Part shown: positions 1-7,985 of the stretch, in pieces
Position numbering within the stretch: position 1 is the first letter of the stretch
How the letters are laid out: each line of letters begins with the position of its first letter
Made by a program: the position numbers and the translations under genes
Source: an uncultured Desulfomonile sp.
Lineage (GTDB): Bacteria; Desulfobacterota; Desulfomonilia; Desulfomonilales; Desulfomonilaceae
NCBI GenBank assembly: GCA_937915285.1
Contig: CALDNG010000461.1
Location: 1-20,096 of the forward strand
Reading direction: 5' to 3'
Length of the DNA: 20,096 nt
Notes under the pieces: generated by a model
Told to the model about the DNA's origin: nothing
The model's database searches: none
What the model saw: only the letters and a program-made list of their open reading frames with translations

Positions 1-647
1 GTTGAACCCAGTTCCAGAATTTTTGGTGCTAGGCCCGATGTTGAGACAGTCAAGCGGCGCCATGAAATCTGTGGGCCGTTCGGATGGGTAAGAATACGTA
101 TTGAGTTAACAACATTATCAAAATTTGCGAGTGGCTCTCCCATACCCATGAAGACCATATTGGTTATTCTAGACTCAGGCCGACTCCTTCTGATTGCCAG
201 TAGCTGTCCAACAATTTCACCTGCGGTGAGGTTTCTCACAAAACCCATAGTGGCTGTTCGGCATATCCTGCAGCCCATGGCGCATCCGACCTGGGTTGAG
301 ACACATAAGGTATCATGGTCCGCTTCCGGAATCAGGACGGATTCTATGTGAAGTCCATCTTCAAGGCGAAAGAGAAACTTCGTTGTATTGTCCGATGAAG
401 TCTGGGTCGTTACGGTTTTGAGACAAAGGATATCGGCGCTTGCGGCCAGTTCCTCCCGAAGTGATTTGGAGAGGTTGGTCATCGGCTCAAAGGAATGGAC
501 CAGCCCCTGATGAATCCATTTCATAATCTGTGAGCCGCGAAACTTCTTCTGGCCACGACCCTCCAGAAAACACTCCAACTCATCATGGGTCATTCCTGAA
601 AGGTCGGGTAGGGTGGCTGATTTTCGGGGTGTCAATTCATCAGGCAA
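1..647 (-). CDS. rlmN: RlmN, 23S rRNA/tRNA adenine-C2 methyltransferase (C-terminal part off window)
   Basis: Radical-SAM enzyme that, in this family, methylates C2 of adenine 2503 in 23S rRNA and of adenine 37 in some tRNAs. The visible part is roughly the N-terminal 215 residues. Seen directly: the N-terminal helical domain (KKFRGSQIMKWIHQG, then MTNLSKSLR), the iron-sulphur motif GCAMGCRIC (Cx3Cx2C), and the SAM-binding GMGEPLANFDN followed by RLTVSTSGLAPK. The reading frame is open at base 1, so the second catalytic cysteine lies outside. The start is uncertain. The only early ATG (593) would remove residues LPDLSG, which align with the family N-terminus, so I place it at TTG 647. That lies two bases after the ndk stop, but with a poor Shine-Dalgarno sequence; translational coupling to ndk is inferred. 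TTG 635 is another candidate. Product call is firm, start is not. Confidence 0.93.
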   Translation of the reverse strand, partial: MPDELTPRKSATLPDLSGMTHDELECFLEGRGQKKFRGSQIMKWIHQGLVHSFEPMTNLSKSLREELAASADILCLKTVTTQTSSDNTTKFLFRLEDGLHIESVLIPEADHDTLCVSTQVGCAMGCRICRTATMGFVRNLTAGEIVGQLLAIRRSRPESRITNMVFMGMGEPLANFDNVVNSIRILTHPNGPQISWRRLTVSTSGLAPKILELGS

Positions 648-649
648 AT

Positions 650-1063
650 TTAGAATATCTCAATTCCGCTGAAGAAATATCCAATTTCAAAACTGGCGCT
701 TTCTTCTGAATCCGATCCGTGGACGATGTTGTTCTGCTTGTTCTCAGCCCATCTTTTCCTGATGGTTCCTTCTTTGGCCTCAGCCGGGTCTGTCGCGCCC
801 ATGAGTTCACGATTGAGTTTTATGGCGTCATTAGCTTCAAGAACCATTAACACTACAGGCCCTGATATCATAAATTCGACAAGTTCACCAAAAAACGGCC
901 GCTCTTTATGAACATAGTAAAAACCTTCCGCTTCGGGTTTGCTGAGCCTTTTCATTTTCATTGCGGCAATTCTGAGGCCATTGCTCTCAAATGTCCTGAT
1001 GACTTCCCCTATAACCTTCTGGGCCACTCCATCAGGCTTGATGATCGACAAGGTTTTTTGCAT
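650..1063 (-). CDS. ndk: Nucleoside diphosphate kinase
   Basis: Transfers the gamma phosphate of NTPs to NDPs through a phosphohistidine intermediate, balancing cytoplasmic (d)NTP pools. The 137-residue protein has the usual bacterial length. Lys9 in SIIKPD, the HKERPFF segment (52-58), GTIR (99-102) and the active-site motif NIVHGSDS with the catalytic His115 are all present, so it should be active. The start ATG is preceded at good distance by GGGAGT (reading the minus strand). The stop codon sits two bases before the proposed rlmN start, so the two genes almost certainly form one transcript. No terminator lies between them. Confidence 0.97.
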   Translation of the reverse strand: MQKTLSIIKPDGVAQKVIGEVIRTFESNGLRIAAMKMKRLSKPEAEGFYYVHKERPFFGELVEFMISGPVVLMVLEANDAIKLNRELMGATDPAEAKEGTIRKRWAENKQNNIVHGSDSEESASFEIGYFFSGIEIF

Positions 1064-1212
1064 GTTTTACTCCCACAGGTTGAATATTTTCAAAATCTGT
1101 CCTAGATACTCATGAAAAGTTATTCTGAATTAACGACCAGGATTGCATTTCATGGAGTCTTAATACGGCCGGCAGATCAGGCCCCTCGGTTTGGAGCCAG
1201 TCTTTCGGCCAG

Positions 1213-1226
1213 AAGGTTATAACCTT
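1213..1226. promoter_or_regulatory. Perfect 14-bp palindrome, possible operator
   Basis: AAGGTTATAACCTT is fully self-complementary and lies between the divergent ndk (minus) and nitroreductase (plus) genes, 87 bases before the latter's ATG. It contains a TATAA core that could overlap a -10 element. As a short palindrome without a loop it looks more like a protein-binding site than a terminator. Function is inferred only. The remainder of the 1064-1312 gap shows no convincing gene. Confidence 0.35.
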
Positions 1227-1312
1227 TTTCAGTCCCTGAAGCAATGATTGCAAGAGGTTGAAAGAGTGAAGACTGTTAAACGGTTCCTGTTTTACGGTGA
1301 CGGTGAGGTAAC

Positions 1313-2005
1313 ATGAACATCTTGAAAAAAGCGGTGGCCTGTTTCGGAACAATGTTGCTGGTGGCAGTGTGTTTTGAGAACGCTTTTGCCCAAAGCGAAA
1401 TAAAATTACCCAAACCCAGGTACACGGGAAATATGTCCCTTGAGACTGCCATGCTAAAGAAAAAATCGGTGAGGGGTTTCGGTCCGGGGGCCTTGAGTCT
1501 GGAAGAGCTATCGCAACTGCTATGGTCGGCCAACGGGAATTTGCCTGCTGATGCGGTTTCCGGCGCCACTTCCAAAGTTATTCCGTCGGCTGGCGGGCTA
1601 TATGCCCTGGAAGTCTTTGCAGTCACAGGAACAGACACCGTGTCAGGGGTTCCGGCAGGTGTTTATCACTACAAGCCTGAAACCAATACACTGGCTCCCA
1701 TTAATCCCGGAGATAACAGATCGTTACTTGCCCGGGCTGCGCTCGGACAGATGTGGATGGCTTCGGCGCCTGTAATAGTGGTAATTGGGGCCAATTTCAA
1801 CCGCATGACTGTAAAATACGCCAATAGGGGGCTTCAGTATGTGTTCATGGAAGCCGGCGGCGCCACCCAGAATGTTTACATGCAGGCAGAAGCGCTCGGA
1901 CTCAAGGTTGGTTCAGTTGGGGCTTTTCAGGACGCATACGTTTCGGGCGCATTAAAACTGCCCGCTGATGTAAATCCCCTGATGTTGATACCTGTGGGAA
2001 GATAG
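1313..2005 (+). CDS. Exported SagB-type nitroreductase-family protein
   Basis: FMN-dependent oxidoreductase fold of the SagB/ThcOx branch of the nitroreductase family; the substrate is unknown. Residues 1-26 form a Sec signal peptide (positive LKK, hydrophobic core, AFA before Gln27), so the mature protein should be periplasmic. Family marks are KKKSVRGFGPG (49-59, the basic FMN-phosphate site), SLEELSQLLWSANG (62-75), PSAGGLYALEVF (91-102) and EAGGATQNVYMQAEALGL (180-197). At 230 residues it is a single stand-alone domain, with no cyclodehydratase or precursor peptide gene beside it, so azole-peptide maturation is unlikely. A GTGAGG sequence precedes the ATG. The cyclase gene follows 36 bases later on the same strand, so co-transcription is likely. 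A flavin enzyme outside the cytoplasm would need FMN export or folded export; a twin-arginine signal is not seen. Confidence 0.85.
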   Translation: MNILKKAVACFGTMLLVAVCFENAFAQSEIKLPKPRYTGNMSLETAMLKKKSVRGFGPGALSLEELSQLLWSANGNLPADAVSGATSKVIPSAGGLYALEVFAVTGTDTVSGVPAGVYHYKPETNTLAPINPGDNRSLLARAALGQMWMASAPVIVVIGANFNRMTVKYANRGLQYVFMEAGGATQNVYMQAEALGLKVGSVGAFQDAYVSGALKLPADVNPLMLIPVGR

Positions 2006-2041
2006 ATTCAAGGAAAAACCCGGACAGGAAAGGGGGTAAGA

Positions 2042-3604
2042 TTGTTTTCTGGCTGGTTCAATTCCACTGAGTTCAGGTGGCGTGTTGTAACGATAAATGT
2101 CGGTTCAAACCTGGTGGGTTTTTTCATAGTGCAACTCCTGCTGAGGTACGCTCATCCTGTCGAAGAGTGGCGGCAGTTTTCAGACCTGGACAGGATCATC
2201 AATTTTGCGCTTCTGTCAGTGCTTCTGCCTGTTTCGATCTATGTTCTTTTAAAACTGTCCGGACCTGTAGACGAGGTTCTCAAGCTCATTGGAGCCAAGA
2301 AGCAGGTCGAACCCAAGGCGCTTTCGATCGCTCAATCAAGATTGATCAACTTGCCCTATTATGCCGGTTTCATGAACCTGTTAGCGTGGATAGCGCCGTC
2401 GGTGTCATTTCCCCTGGCGCTGAGTCTCAAGGAAAGCCTCTCAATCAACAATATCCTGATATATGTGCTTTTCGACTTTAGCAAGGGATTGATGATAAGC
2501 CTGCTAGCCTTTGTCTTTCTGGAATACTCCATTCGAAAGGACGTTGTTTCAAAACTATTTCCTGAAGGTGGCATAAGGGAATGCTGCAACACCATGGTTC
2601 TGGAAACCCGTCACAGACTGATGATCCTTTATGTCGCTACATGCTTCCTTCCTGTTTTCCAGTTAACAATGATGATCAGTTCCAATGCGTCCTTTACCAA
2701 AACAGGCCTGACTCCCGAACAGGCGCTCGGTAACCTGAGGACCTTTTCGATCATTCTGTCCGGTTTCGTTGCCATGTATGGATTCTGGCTTGCTCTTCTT
2801 TTTGCAAAGACAATCACCGAGCCGACCCAGCGGATAGTAGAAGTGACAGAAAAAGTTCGGACAGGGGATTATACGGGACGGGTGTCGGTGGTGAGTAATG
2901 ATGAGATAGGCTATCTCGGGGACCGGGTTAATGAAATGATTAAAGGTCTTCAGGAGAGAGAGAAATTGAGGGAGACATTCAATCTTTGCACGTCTCCGGA
3001 GATAGCTTCTGAAATAATAGCTGCAGGTTCCAGGACCGGGGGTGAATTGAGGAACGTCACCATACTTTTCTCCGATTTGAGAGGGTTCACTCCCATGGCT
3101 GAAAAGAATTCCCCGGAAAAGGTTGTGGAGTCTATCAATGATTACTTTGACGAGATGACCACAGCCATCATCGAAAACGGTGGGGTGGTTCTACAGTATG
3201 TGGGTGACGAAATAGAGGCCGTGTTCGGGGCGCCCAATGATGATCCGCATCATGCCGACAAGTCTGTCCAGGCGGCATTAAGTATGCGTGCGCGCTTGGA
3301 CGCGTTGAATTACCGGCGATCACTGGTGGGAGATGAACCTTTGAGGCACGGCATAGGGATTCACACAGGTGTGGCGCTCGCCGGAATCATAGGCAGTAAA
3401 CACAAGATTTCCTATGCAATGGTGGGTGATACGGTCAATGTGGCGTCCAGAATCCAGGATCTCAACAAGGATATGGGAAGTGACATATTGATAAGCGAAA
3501 GTACATTGAAGAACCTAAAAATAGCCCACACCTTTTCAGAGCCTCATGAAGTAAGCCTCAAGGGCAAAGAAAAAAGCCTTAATGTCTACAGACTGATTTC
3601 CTGA
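2042..3604 (+). CDS. Membrane-bound class III adenylate/guanylate cyclase with HAMP domain
   Basis: Predicted to make a cyclic nucleotide second messenger. The 520-residue protein has about six hydrophobic segments (around 14-35, 52-71, 105-127, 137-160, 192-212 and 235-255), then a HAMP linker (about 256-310) and a C-terminal cyclase domain (about 335-519). Catalytic residues seen: metal-binding Asp345 (FSDLRGFT) and Asp389 ([14 protein letters not shown]), and the transition-state Asn466 and Arg470 ([10 protein letters not shown]). The two positions that usually recognise the purine are Gln385, where adenylate cyclases have Lys, and Ala459, where Asp or Thr is usual, so ATP versus GTP cannot be assigned. 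The start is TTG, chosen because AAAGGGGG lies five bases before it. No terminator separates it from the upstream exported nitroreductase. The membrane part resembles no sensor domain I can name. Confidence 0.9.
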   Translation: MFSGWFNSTEFRWRVVTINVGSNLVGFFIVQLLLRYAHPVEEWRQFSDLDRIINFALLSVLLPVSIYVLLKLSGPVDEVLKLIGAKKQVEPKALSIAQSRLINLPYYAGFMNLLAWIAPSVSFPLALSLKESLSINNILIYVLFDFSKGLMISLLAFVFLEYSIRKDVVSKLFPEGGIRECCNTMVLETRHRLMILYVATCFLPVFQLTMMISSNASFTKTGLTPEQALGNLRTFSIILSGFVAMYGFWLALLFAKTITEPTQRIVEVTEKVRTGDYTGRVSVVSNDEIGYLGDRVNEMIKGLQEREKLRETFNLCTSPEIASEIIAAGSRTGGELRNVTILFSDLRGFTPMAEKNSPEKVVESINDYFDEMTTAIIENGGVVLQYVGDEIEAVFGAPNDDPHHADKSVQAALSMRARLDALNYRRSLVGDEPLRHGIGIHTGVALAGIIGSKHKISYAMVGDTVNVASRIQDLNKDMGSDILISESTLKNLKIAHTFSEPHEVSLKGKEKSLNVYRLIS

Positions 3605-3691
3605 AAGCTGGAACGCTGGGAAATCCTTGTCTGTTTGCTGGCATGATATCATTAAAGCTCACTAATGCTGTGGTCGAGCCATTCTTTGTCC

Positions 3692-3717
3692 TTGACATAA
3701 TTGCAAATCTATATAAT
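3692..3717 (+). promoter_or_regulatory. Candidate hppA promoter
   Basis: A perfect TTGACA (3692-3697) and a perfect TATAAT (3712-3717) lie about 65 bases before the hppA start, in an otherwise non-coding gap. The spacer is only 14 bases, shorter than the usual 16-18, so the two may not work as one sigma-70 promoter. TATAAT may act with a poorer -35. The position also argues against translation starting upstream at 3643. Confidence 0.45.
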
Positions 3718-3766
3718 CGTAGAGGACAAACAAGCGTTTTCCAATCTAAAATTCTGTTATTCAATC

Positions 3767-3774
3767 AAGGAGGT
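3767..3774 (+). promoter_or_regulatory. Strong ribosome-binding site deciding the hppA start
   Basis: AAGGAGGT is a near-perfect Shine-Dalgarno sequence six bases before ATG 3781. It fixes the start against an open frame that continues 46 codons upstream to 3643. Confidence 0.85.
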
Positions 3775-3780
3775 AGGTGG

Positions 3781-5871
3781 ATGGACTGGGTTATTTATGC
3801 TGCCCTAATTTGTGGTGGCCTAGGTGTTGCTTACAGCTTGATTACTGCGGGCTGGGTTTTTAAGCAAGACGCAGGGAACGAGCGTATGCGCGAGATTTCG
3901 AGTTACGTAGCAGAAGGTTCGATGGCGTATTTGACTCGTCAATACAAGGTTGTCGCGATAATAGCGGCGATATTGACGGTCATCCTGTTTTTAACCCTGG
4001 GTTCGATGCCAGCGGTAGGTTTTCTCGTTGGTCTTATTGGGTCAGCCCTGGCAGGTTTCCTTGGAATGAAAGTGTCGGTTAATGCAAACGTTCGCGTGGC
4101 CGCCGCTGCGAGCAAGAGCTTGCCTGACGCTATGGATGTGGCGTTTAAGGGTGGGTCGGTCACAGGTATCGTTGTTACCGGTTTGGCTCTTCTTGGCGTG
4201 GCCGGTTTCTATCTTTTAGCTAGAGATCCCGATCCCCACAAGGTGTTTAGCGCACTGGTCGGTTTGGGTTTTGGAAGCTCACTGATGAGCGTGTTCGCTC
4301 GTGTGGGTGGAGGTATTTACACAAAGGCTGCTGACGTTGGCGCTGACCTTATTGGTAAGGTTGAAGCTGACCTTCCGGAAGATGACCCCCGCAATGCTGG
4401 TGTTATTGCTGACAACGTTGGTGATAATGTTGGTGACTGCGCCGGTATGGCCGCTGACCTTTATGAAACCTATACGGTTACAATCGTTGCCGCCATGCTT
4501 CTGGGCGCTACCATTTACGGTTCGGGCACAGCCGCTTTCTTTATGCCGCTGCTCATCGGTGGTGTGGCCATCATCGCATCAATAGTCGGCACCTTCTTTG
4601 TTAAATTGAGCAGAAGCGCCAATGAGAAAGACCTCTACATCATGGGCGCCCTGTATCGTGGAATGGCAGTTTCCGGAATCCTGGCCGCCATCGCCTTCTA
4701 TTTCGTCGCAGACAAGCTGCCTCTGGGCATGCCTCTGGAGATGAAGGGCGCTGTTGGCTATTCCATCAGCTCGATGGGAGTATTCTGGCTGGCAGTCATC
4801 GGTCTGGTTCTCACCGGTCTGATCGTTGTTATTACTGAGTATTTCACTGGTATGTATGGTCCGGTCAAATATGTGGCCCAGGCAAGCACAACCGGTCATG
4901 GAACCAACATCATCGCCGGTCTTGCCATCAGCATGATCTCAACCGTGCTCCCGGTTCTGGTTCTTGCTGGCGCGATCCTTCTTGGATACACCATTGGCGG
5001 TGGTTTCTCGGGTAGCCCGGGAACCGGTCTCTACGGCATCGCCGTTGTCGTCGTGTCAATGCTTTCAATGACCGGTATCGTTGTCGCCATTGACTCCTAC
5101 GGTCCAATCACCGACAACGCCGGTGGTATTGCTGAAATGGCTGAGCTTCCTCAGGAAGTCAGAGACAGAACAGACCCGTTGGATGCCGTTGGTAACACTA
5201 CCAAGGCTGTTACAAAAGGTTACGCCATCGGCTCAGCAGCCCTGGCGGCCCTCGTGCTTTTCGCAGAGTACACAAGGGCGATCGAAGAAGTATCAAAACA
5301 GGCTATCAGCTTTGACCTTTCAGATCCCAAGATCCTGGTAGGCTTGCTGGTCGGCGGTATCATTCCTTATTTCTTCGCAGCACTTTGTATGTTGGCCGTT
5401 GGTAAGGCAGCCGGATCGATCGTTGACGAAGTTCGTAGACAGTTCAGGGAAATCCCCGGACTCAAAGAAGGTCTGCCCGGCGTAAAGGCTGAATATGGCA
5501 AGTGCGTTGACCTGGTTACCGCAGCTGCCCAGAAGGAAATGGTTATTCCTTCGTTACTGCCCGTTGTTATTCCTTTGGCTGTTGCCTTCGTCCTCGGCAA
5601 AGAAGCCCTTGGTGGAATGCTCATGGGTAGCATCGTCGTAGGTCTTTTCCTGGCTATCGCAATGACTACAGGTGGAGCCACCTGGGATAACGCCAAGAAG
5701 TACATCGAAGACGGTTATCACGGCGGAAAAGGTAGCGACGCTCACAAAGCGGCCGTTACAGGTGACACCGTTGGTGACCCATACAAGGATACAGCAGGTC
5801 CCGCCCTTAACCCGGTCATCAAGGTCGTCAACATGGTCGCCTTGCTGCTGGTTCCGTTTATCATTAAATAG
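3781..5871 (+). CDS. hppA: K+-independent proton-translocating membrane pyrophosphatase
   Basis: Integral membrane pump that couples hydrolysis of pyrophosphate to proton export or uptake, giving an ion gradient from biosynthetic waste PPi. The 696-residue protein has the family length and many membrane helices (about 16 in the family). The catalytic stretch around 185-220 is intact: [11 protein letters not shown], then EDDPRN, then [19 protein letters not shown]. The C-terminal [18 protein letters not shown] (661-678) is also canonical. The motif [10 protein letters not shown] (471-480) carries Lys475 and Thr478, the pair that marks the K+-independent class; known Na+-pumping relatives are K+-dependent, so H+ is the likely ion. 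Gly, Val and Ala codons ending in T are frequent, as in highly expressed genes. It appears to be a single-gene transcript with its own promoter candidate and terminator. Confidence 0.97.
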   Translation: MDWVIYAALICGGLGVAYSLITAGWVFKQDAGNERMREISSYVAEGSMAYLTRQYKVVAIIAAILTVILFLTLGSMPAVGFLVGLIGSALAGFLGMKVSVNANVRVAAAASKSLPDAMDVAFKGGSVTGIVVTGLALLGVAGFYLLARDPDPHKVFSALVGLGFGSSLMSVFARVGGGIYTKAADVGADLIGKVEADLPEDDPRNAGVIADNVGDNVGDCAGMAADLYETYTVTIVAAMLLGATIYGSGTAAFFMPLLIGGVAIIASIVGTFFVKLSRSANEKDLYIMGALYRGMAVSGILAAIAFYFVADKLPLGMPLEMKGAVGYSISSMGVFWLAVIGLVLTGLIVVITEYFTGMYGPVKYVAQASTTGHGTNIIAGLAISMISTVLPVLVLAGAILLGYTIGGGFSGSPGTGLYGIAVVVVSMLSMTGIVVAIDSYGPITDNAGGIAEMAELPQEVRDRTDPLDAVGNTTKAVTKGYAIGSAALAALVLFAEYTRAIEEVSKQAISFDLSDPKILVGLLVGGIIPYFFAALCMLAVGKAAGSIVDEVRRQFREIPGLKEGLPGVKAEYGKCVDLVTAAAQKEMVIPSLLPVVIPLAVAFVLGKEALGGMLMGSIVVGLFLAIAMTTGGATWDNAKKYIEDGYHGGKGSDAHKAAVTGDTVGDPYKDTAGPALNPVIKVVNMVALLLVPFIIK

Positions 5872-5880
5872 ACTGCTTTA

Positions 5881-5895
5881 AAAGGCAGAGCCTTT
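5881..5895 (+). other. Small hairpin just after hppA
   Basis: AAAGGC-AGA-GCCTTT forms a 6-bp stem with a three-base loop, ten bases past the hppA stop and just before the terminator. It may protect the 3' end or assist termination. No T-tract follows it. Confidence 0.4.
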
Positions 5896-5903
5896 GATAT
5901 CAG

Positions 5904-5935
5904 AAGCCTGCGTTTTGCGACGCAGGCTTTTTTTT
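5904..5935 (+). terminator. Intrinsic terminator of hppA
   Basis: AAGCCTGCG and CGCAGGCTT (5921-5929) make a 9-bp GC-rich stem with an 8-base loop, followed by a run of eight T (5928-5935). The remaining gap to 6085 holds a short CCGGT-GAA-ACCGG hairpin near 6005 and nothing else I recognise. Confidence 0.93.
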
Positions 5936-6085
5936 GTCTGAGGGTATGATGGGTCTCTCCCTAAAACCCTTCATCGTTGGACTGTCAGATTGCTGGATGA
6001 AACCCGGTGAAACCGGCAATCAAGCTTCTCGCTAAGGTTAGAGACTGATGCAAATTTAGCAAGGATTAAAAACGGGAGGCCTAGT

Positions 6086-7660
6086 CTAGGGCAGCATGTC
6101 GTAGGCAAATACTACGCTTCTGAATCCTGTAAGATTTGGGAACAGCAGGGGGTTCACTAGCACGAGAACCATTGAATTCTCACCCTCATTCTTGAAATCC
6201 CGGATCAGGAAATCCGATATTATGCCAGGACTGGTCACGGTTCTCCACTTGTCCACAAACTTGGCGCCATCCCAACCAAGCGCTTCGACCAAACTACCGG
6301 AGTCCACCTGTTTGATCAACAGCAGCTCATTGAACCCCTCTGCGCTCGCTTTTGAGATAAGGATTCTGCCAGGAAGAACTATCGTCCTCGCTCCAGACTT
6401 GGTTGAAAGCCTCAGGCGCCTGTTGATGCCGTACATCCGGTCCTGCTTGACCGCCAGCAACCTGTTCTCTTCATCGAAGGCCATGAGGCGCTGGTCCTGA
6501 CTCAGGATTAGCCGGAGAAATTCTTTCTTGTCTCCCACATGGCCGGACGCGTAACTCAGAAGTAACGTCCCTGCAGGAAGTTTTATACTCCCAGCTTCTT
6601 GGGGCAAACCGTTCTCCATCCGGTAAAGGATCATCTCACCGGAAAACATTTCTTCCGAGTCTGTTCTTTGCCCCAAAAGAACCGGCTTCTTTCCCAGGGA
6701 AGGCTCTATAGAGGTCTTCAGGATAACATTCGGGAATCTTTTCAGAACTGTGAGATTCATGTTCCTGTATGTCAATACACTCGATTCAACCCCATTTGGC
6801 AACTGATAACACAGGATCAGTTCAGAAACACCGTCATCATCAATGTCCTGAATTTCTGCTGAAATATATATAGCCGGCAGTTGGGAATATCTGGTGAGAG
6901 CCCGTAAGCCACCGGCTTCAAATCTGGAAATGGTTATGCCCGATTCATCAACAAAAACTGTTTCGTTTTTTCCATCCCCGTCGAGGTCGCCGATGTCTAC
7001 CGAGGAAATCGCCAACGGCATCTCGGGACTTCTCCAGGGGCCGACATTACGCGGAACGCTAACCAATGACGAAGCTCTTCCAGGTTGCTGAAATGAACCG
7101 GAGCCGGGATTCTCGCCACGGTAAAACGGAAGCTTCGCGGTGCCATGAAGGCGCCTGGCCACTGCGCCGATAAAAGTCTGCAAAATACCCGGTAACGCGT
7201 GGATGTTTTCAACCCTGATGTCCGTGGTTACCACAGAACGGTCAGAAGATTTGGCCCACATCCAGCCTCGAAATCTGTAATGGCCTTCCTCAAAGGTTAC
7301 AAAACCGAATATAGCTAAATCTACCTGGGCCTTCCTGGCCAATTCGGTTGCCTGTATTTCCGTCGTAATTAACGAATCAGGCCCACTACCAAGGTCCAGA
7401 TCTCGATCTGTCCTGATCTTGTAGTCTGAGCCAAGAGTCTCGATGGCTTCCCGTAGTGTCCGGTTGGCATGGTCGATGAAAGAAACCAGTTCAGCGGTTT
7501 TTTCGCCGGAAGTAATACTGAAGGGAAAAAGTAGGAGGGACTTGGGAGAATCACCGGATTCTTGAACTTGCGGAAAAGCCGGCTGTGCAAAACACAACAG
7601 GCAAGCCATTGACACGAGCAATGAAACCAGCAGGTGGGGTCTTTTTAACCCGGAACGCAT
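6086..7660 (-). CDS. Exported FG-GAP/VCBS-repeat protein with TolB/FlgO-like N-terminal part
   Basis: Function unknown. The 524-residue product begins with a Sec signal peptide (RPHLLVSLLVSMACLLC core, likely cut near residues 30-31). Residues about 40-175 (SLLLFPF, later VDLAIFGFVTFEEGHYRF) resemble the N-terminal alpha/beta fold of TolB/FlgO/CsgG-type periplasmic proteins; this is a resemblance by eye. Two FG-GAP-like calcium loops follow: DIGDLDGDGKNE (222-233) and DIDDDGVSE (272-280), which normally sit in beta-propeller blades; the rest to the C-terminus looks beta-rich. It is probably periplasmic or surface-attached. The ATG at 7660 is preceded by GAGGAT at about 14 bases, rather far, so the start is moderately certain. 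It is isolated: a minus-strand terminator lies just upstream, so it needs its own promoter within a very short leader or some read-through. Confidence 0.75.
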   Translation of the reverse strand: MRSGLKRPHLLVSLLVSMACLLCFAQPAFPQVQESGDSPKSLLLFPFSITSGEKTAELVSFIDHANRTLREAIETLGSDYKIRTDRDLDLGSGPDSLITTEIQATELARKAQVDLAIFGFVTFEEGHYRFRGWMWAKSSDRSVVTTDIRVENIHALPGILQTFIGAVARRLHGTAKLPFYRGENPGSGSFQQPGRASSLVSVPRNVGPWRSPEMPLAISSVDIGDLDGDGKNETVFVDESGITISRFEAGGLRALTRYSQLPAIYISAEIQDIDDDGVSELILCYQLPNGVESSVLTYRNMNLTVLKRFPNVILKTSIEPSLGKKPVLLGQRTDSEEMFSGEMILYRMENGLPQEAGSIKLPAGTLLLSYASGHVGDKKEFLRLILSQDQRLMAFDEENRLLAVKQDRMYGINRRLRLSTKSGARTIVLPGRILISKASAEGFNELLLIKQVDSGSLVEALGWDGAKFVDKWRTVTSPGIISDFLIRDFKNEGENSMVLVLVNPLLFPNLTGFRSVVFAYDMLP

Positions 7661-7688
7661 TGTGTTTTGACGATCCTCGTATCTACCT

Positions 7689-7717
7689 AAAAAAAAACCA
7701 ACTGACTCAGCAGTTGG
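7689..7717 (-). terminator. Minus-strand intrinsic terminator
   Basis: Reading the minus strand, CCAACTG-CTGAGT-CAGTTGG gives a 7-bp stem and six-base loop followed by nine T (plus-strand A run 7689-7697). It lies 270 bases after the stop of the hydrolase gene (7986) and 30 bases before the VCBS gene start. It therefore ends the upstream minus-strand operon or a separate transcript from the gap. Confidence 0.88.
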
Positions 7718-7985
7718 CGTAGGAGGAAAAGATTCTTTTCTTGTCTAAGGAGATATGCAATGCACGTGCCATGATCCAAATAGTGCTGAGTTTAAACTTT
7801 AAGCCTAATAAAACTAACAAGTTAGATGGACCTGCAGAGCGAGAGACCAAAAACGCCAACAAAATTGATCGCCCTGTTTTTGTAAAAAAATTTGAACATC
7901 GTGTTTGCAACTTCCTAACATATTGGAATATCATTTTATTTGTACGTATAAAAAATTGCGCAGGGCGCCGAAAATTTGAACATGG
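7718..7985. other. AT-rich non-coding gap with short repeats
   Basis: No convincing protein gene on either strand. Short open frames here have no recognisable motif; the minus-strand one runs into the terminator and the plus-strand one runs antisense into the hydrolase gene. What it holds: a direct repeat AAATTTGAACAT (7888-7899 and 7972-7983), an inverted pair CGCCCTG (7870-7876) and CAGGGCG (7961-7967), and plus-strand AGGAGG and AAGGAGA stretches without a gene behind them. It is either a long 3' untranslated region of the minus-strand operon or a small RNA gene ending at the terminator. Confidence 0.4.

Noticed and set aside
1276..1638. 120-codon minus-strand frame
   Set aside because: Antisense to the well-supported nitroreductase gene and without known motifs.
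1313..2005. Azole-peptide (TOMM) biosynthesis cluster suggested by SagB similarity
   Set aside because: No cyclodehydratase, precursor peptide or transporter gene nearby, and the protein has a Sec signal peptide.
3643..3780. 46-codon N-terminal extension of the pyrophosphatase
   Set aside because: It contains the promoter candidate and ignores the near-perfect AAGGAGGT just before ATG 3781; pyrophosphatases begin at the first membrane helix.
7707..7934. 75-codon minus-strand frame in the AT-rich gap
   Set aside because: No Shine-Dalgarno or family motif, and it ends inside the terminator hairpin.
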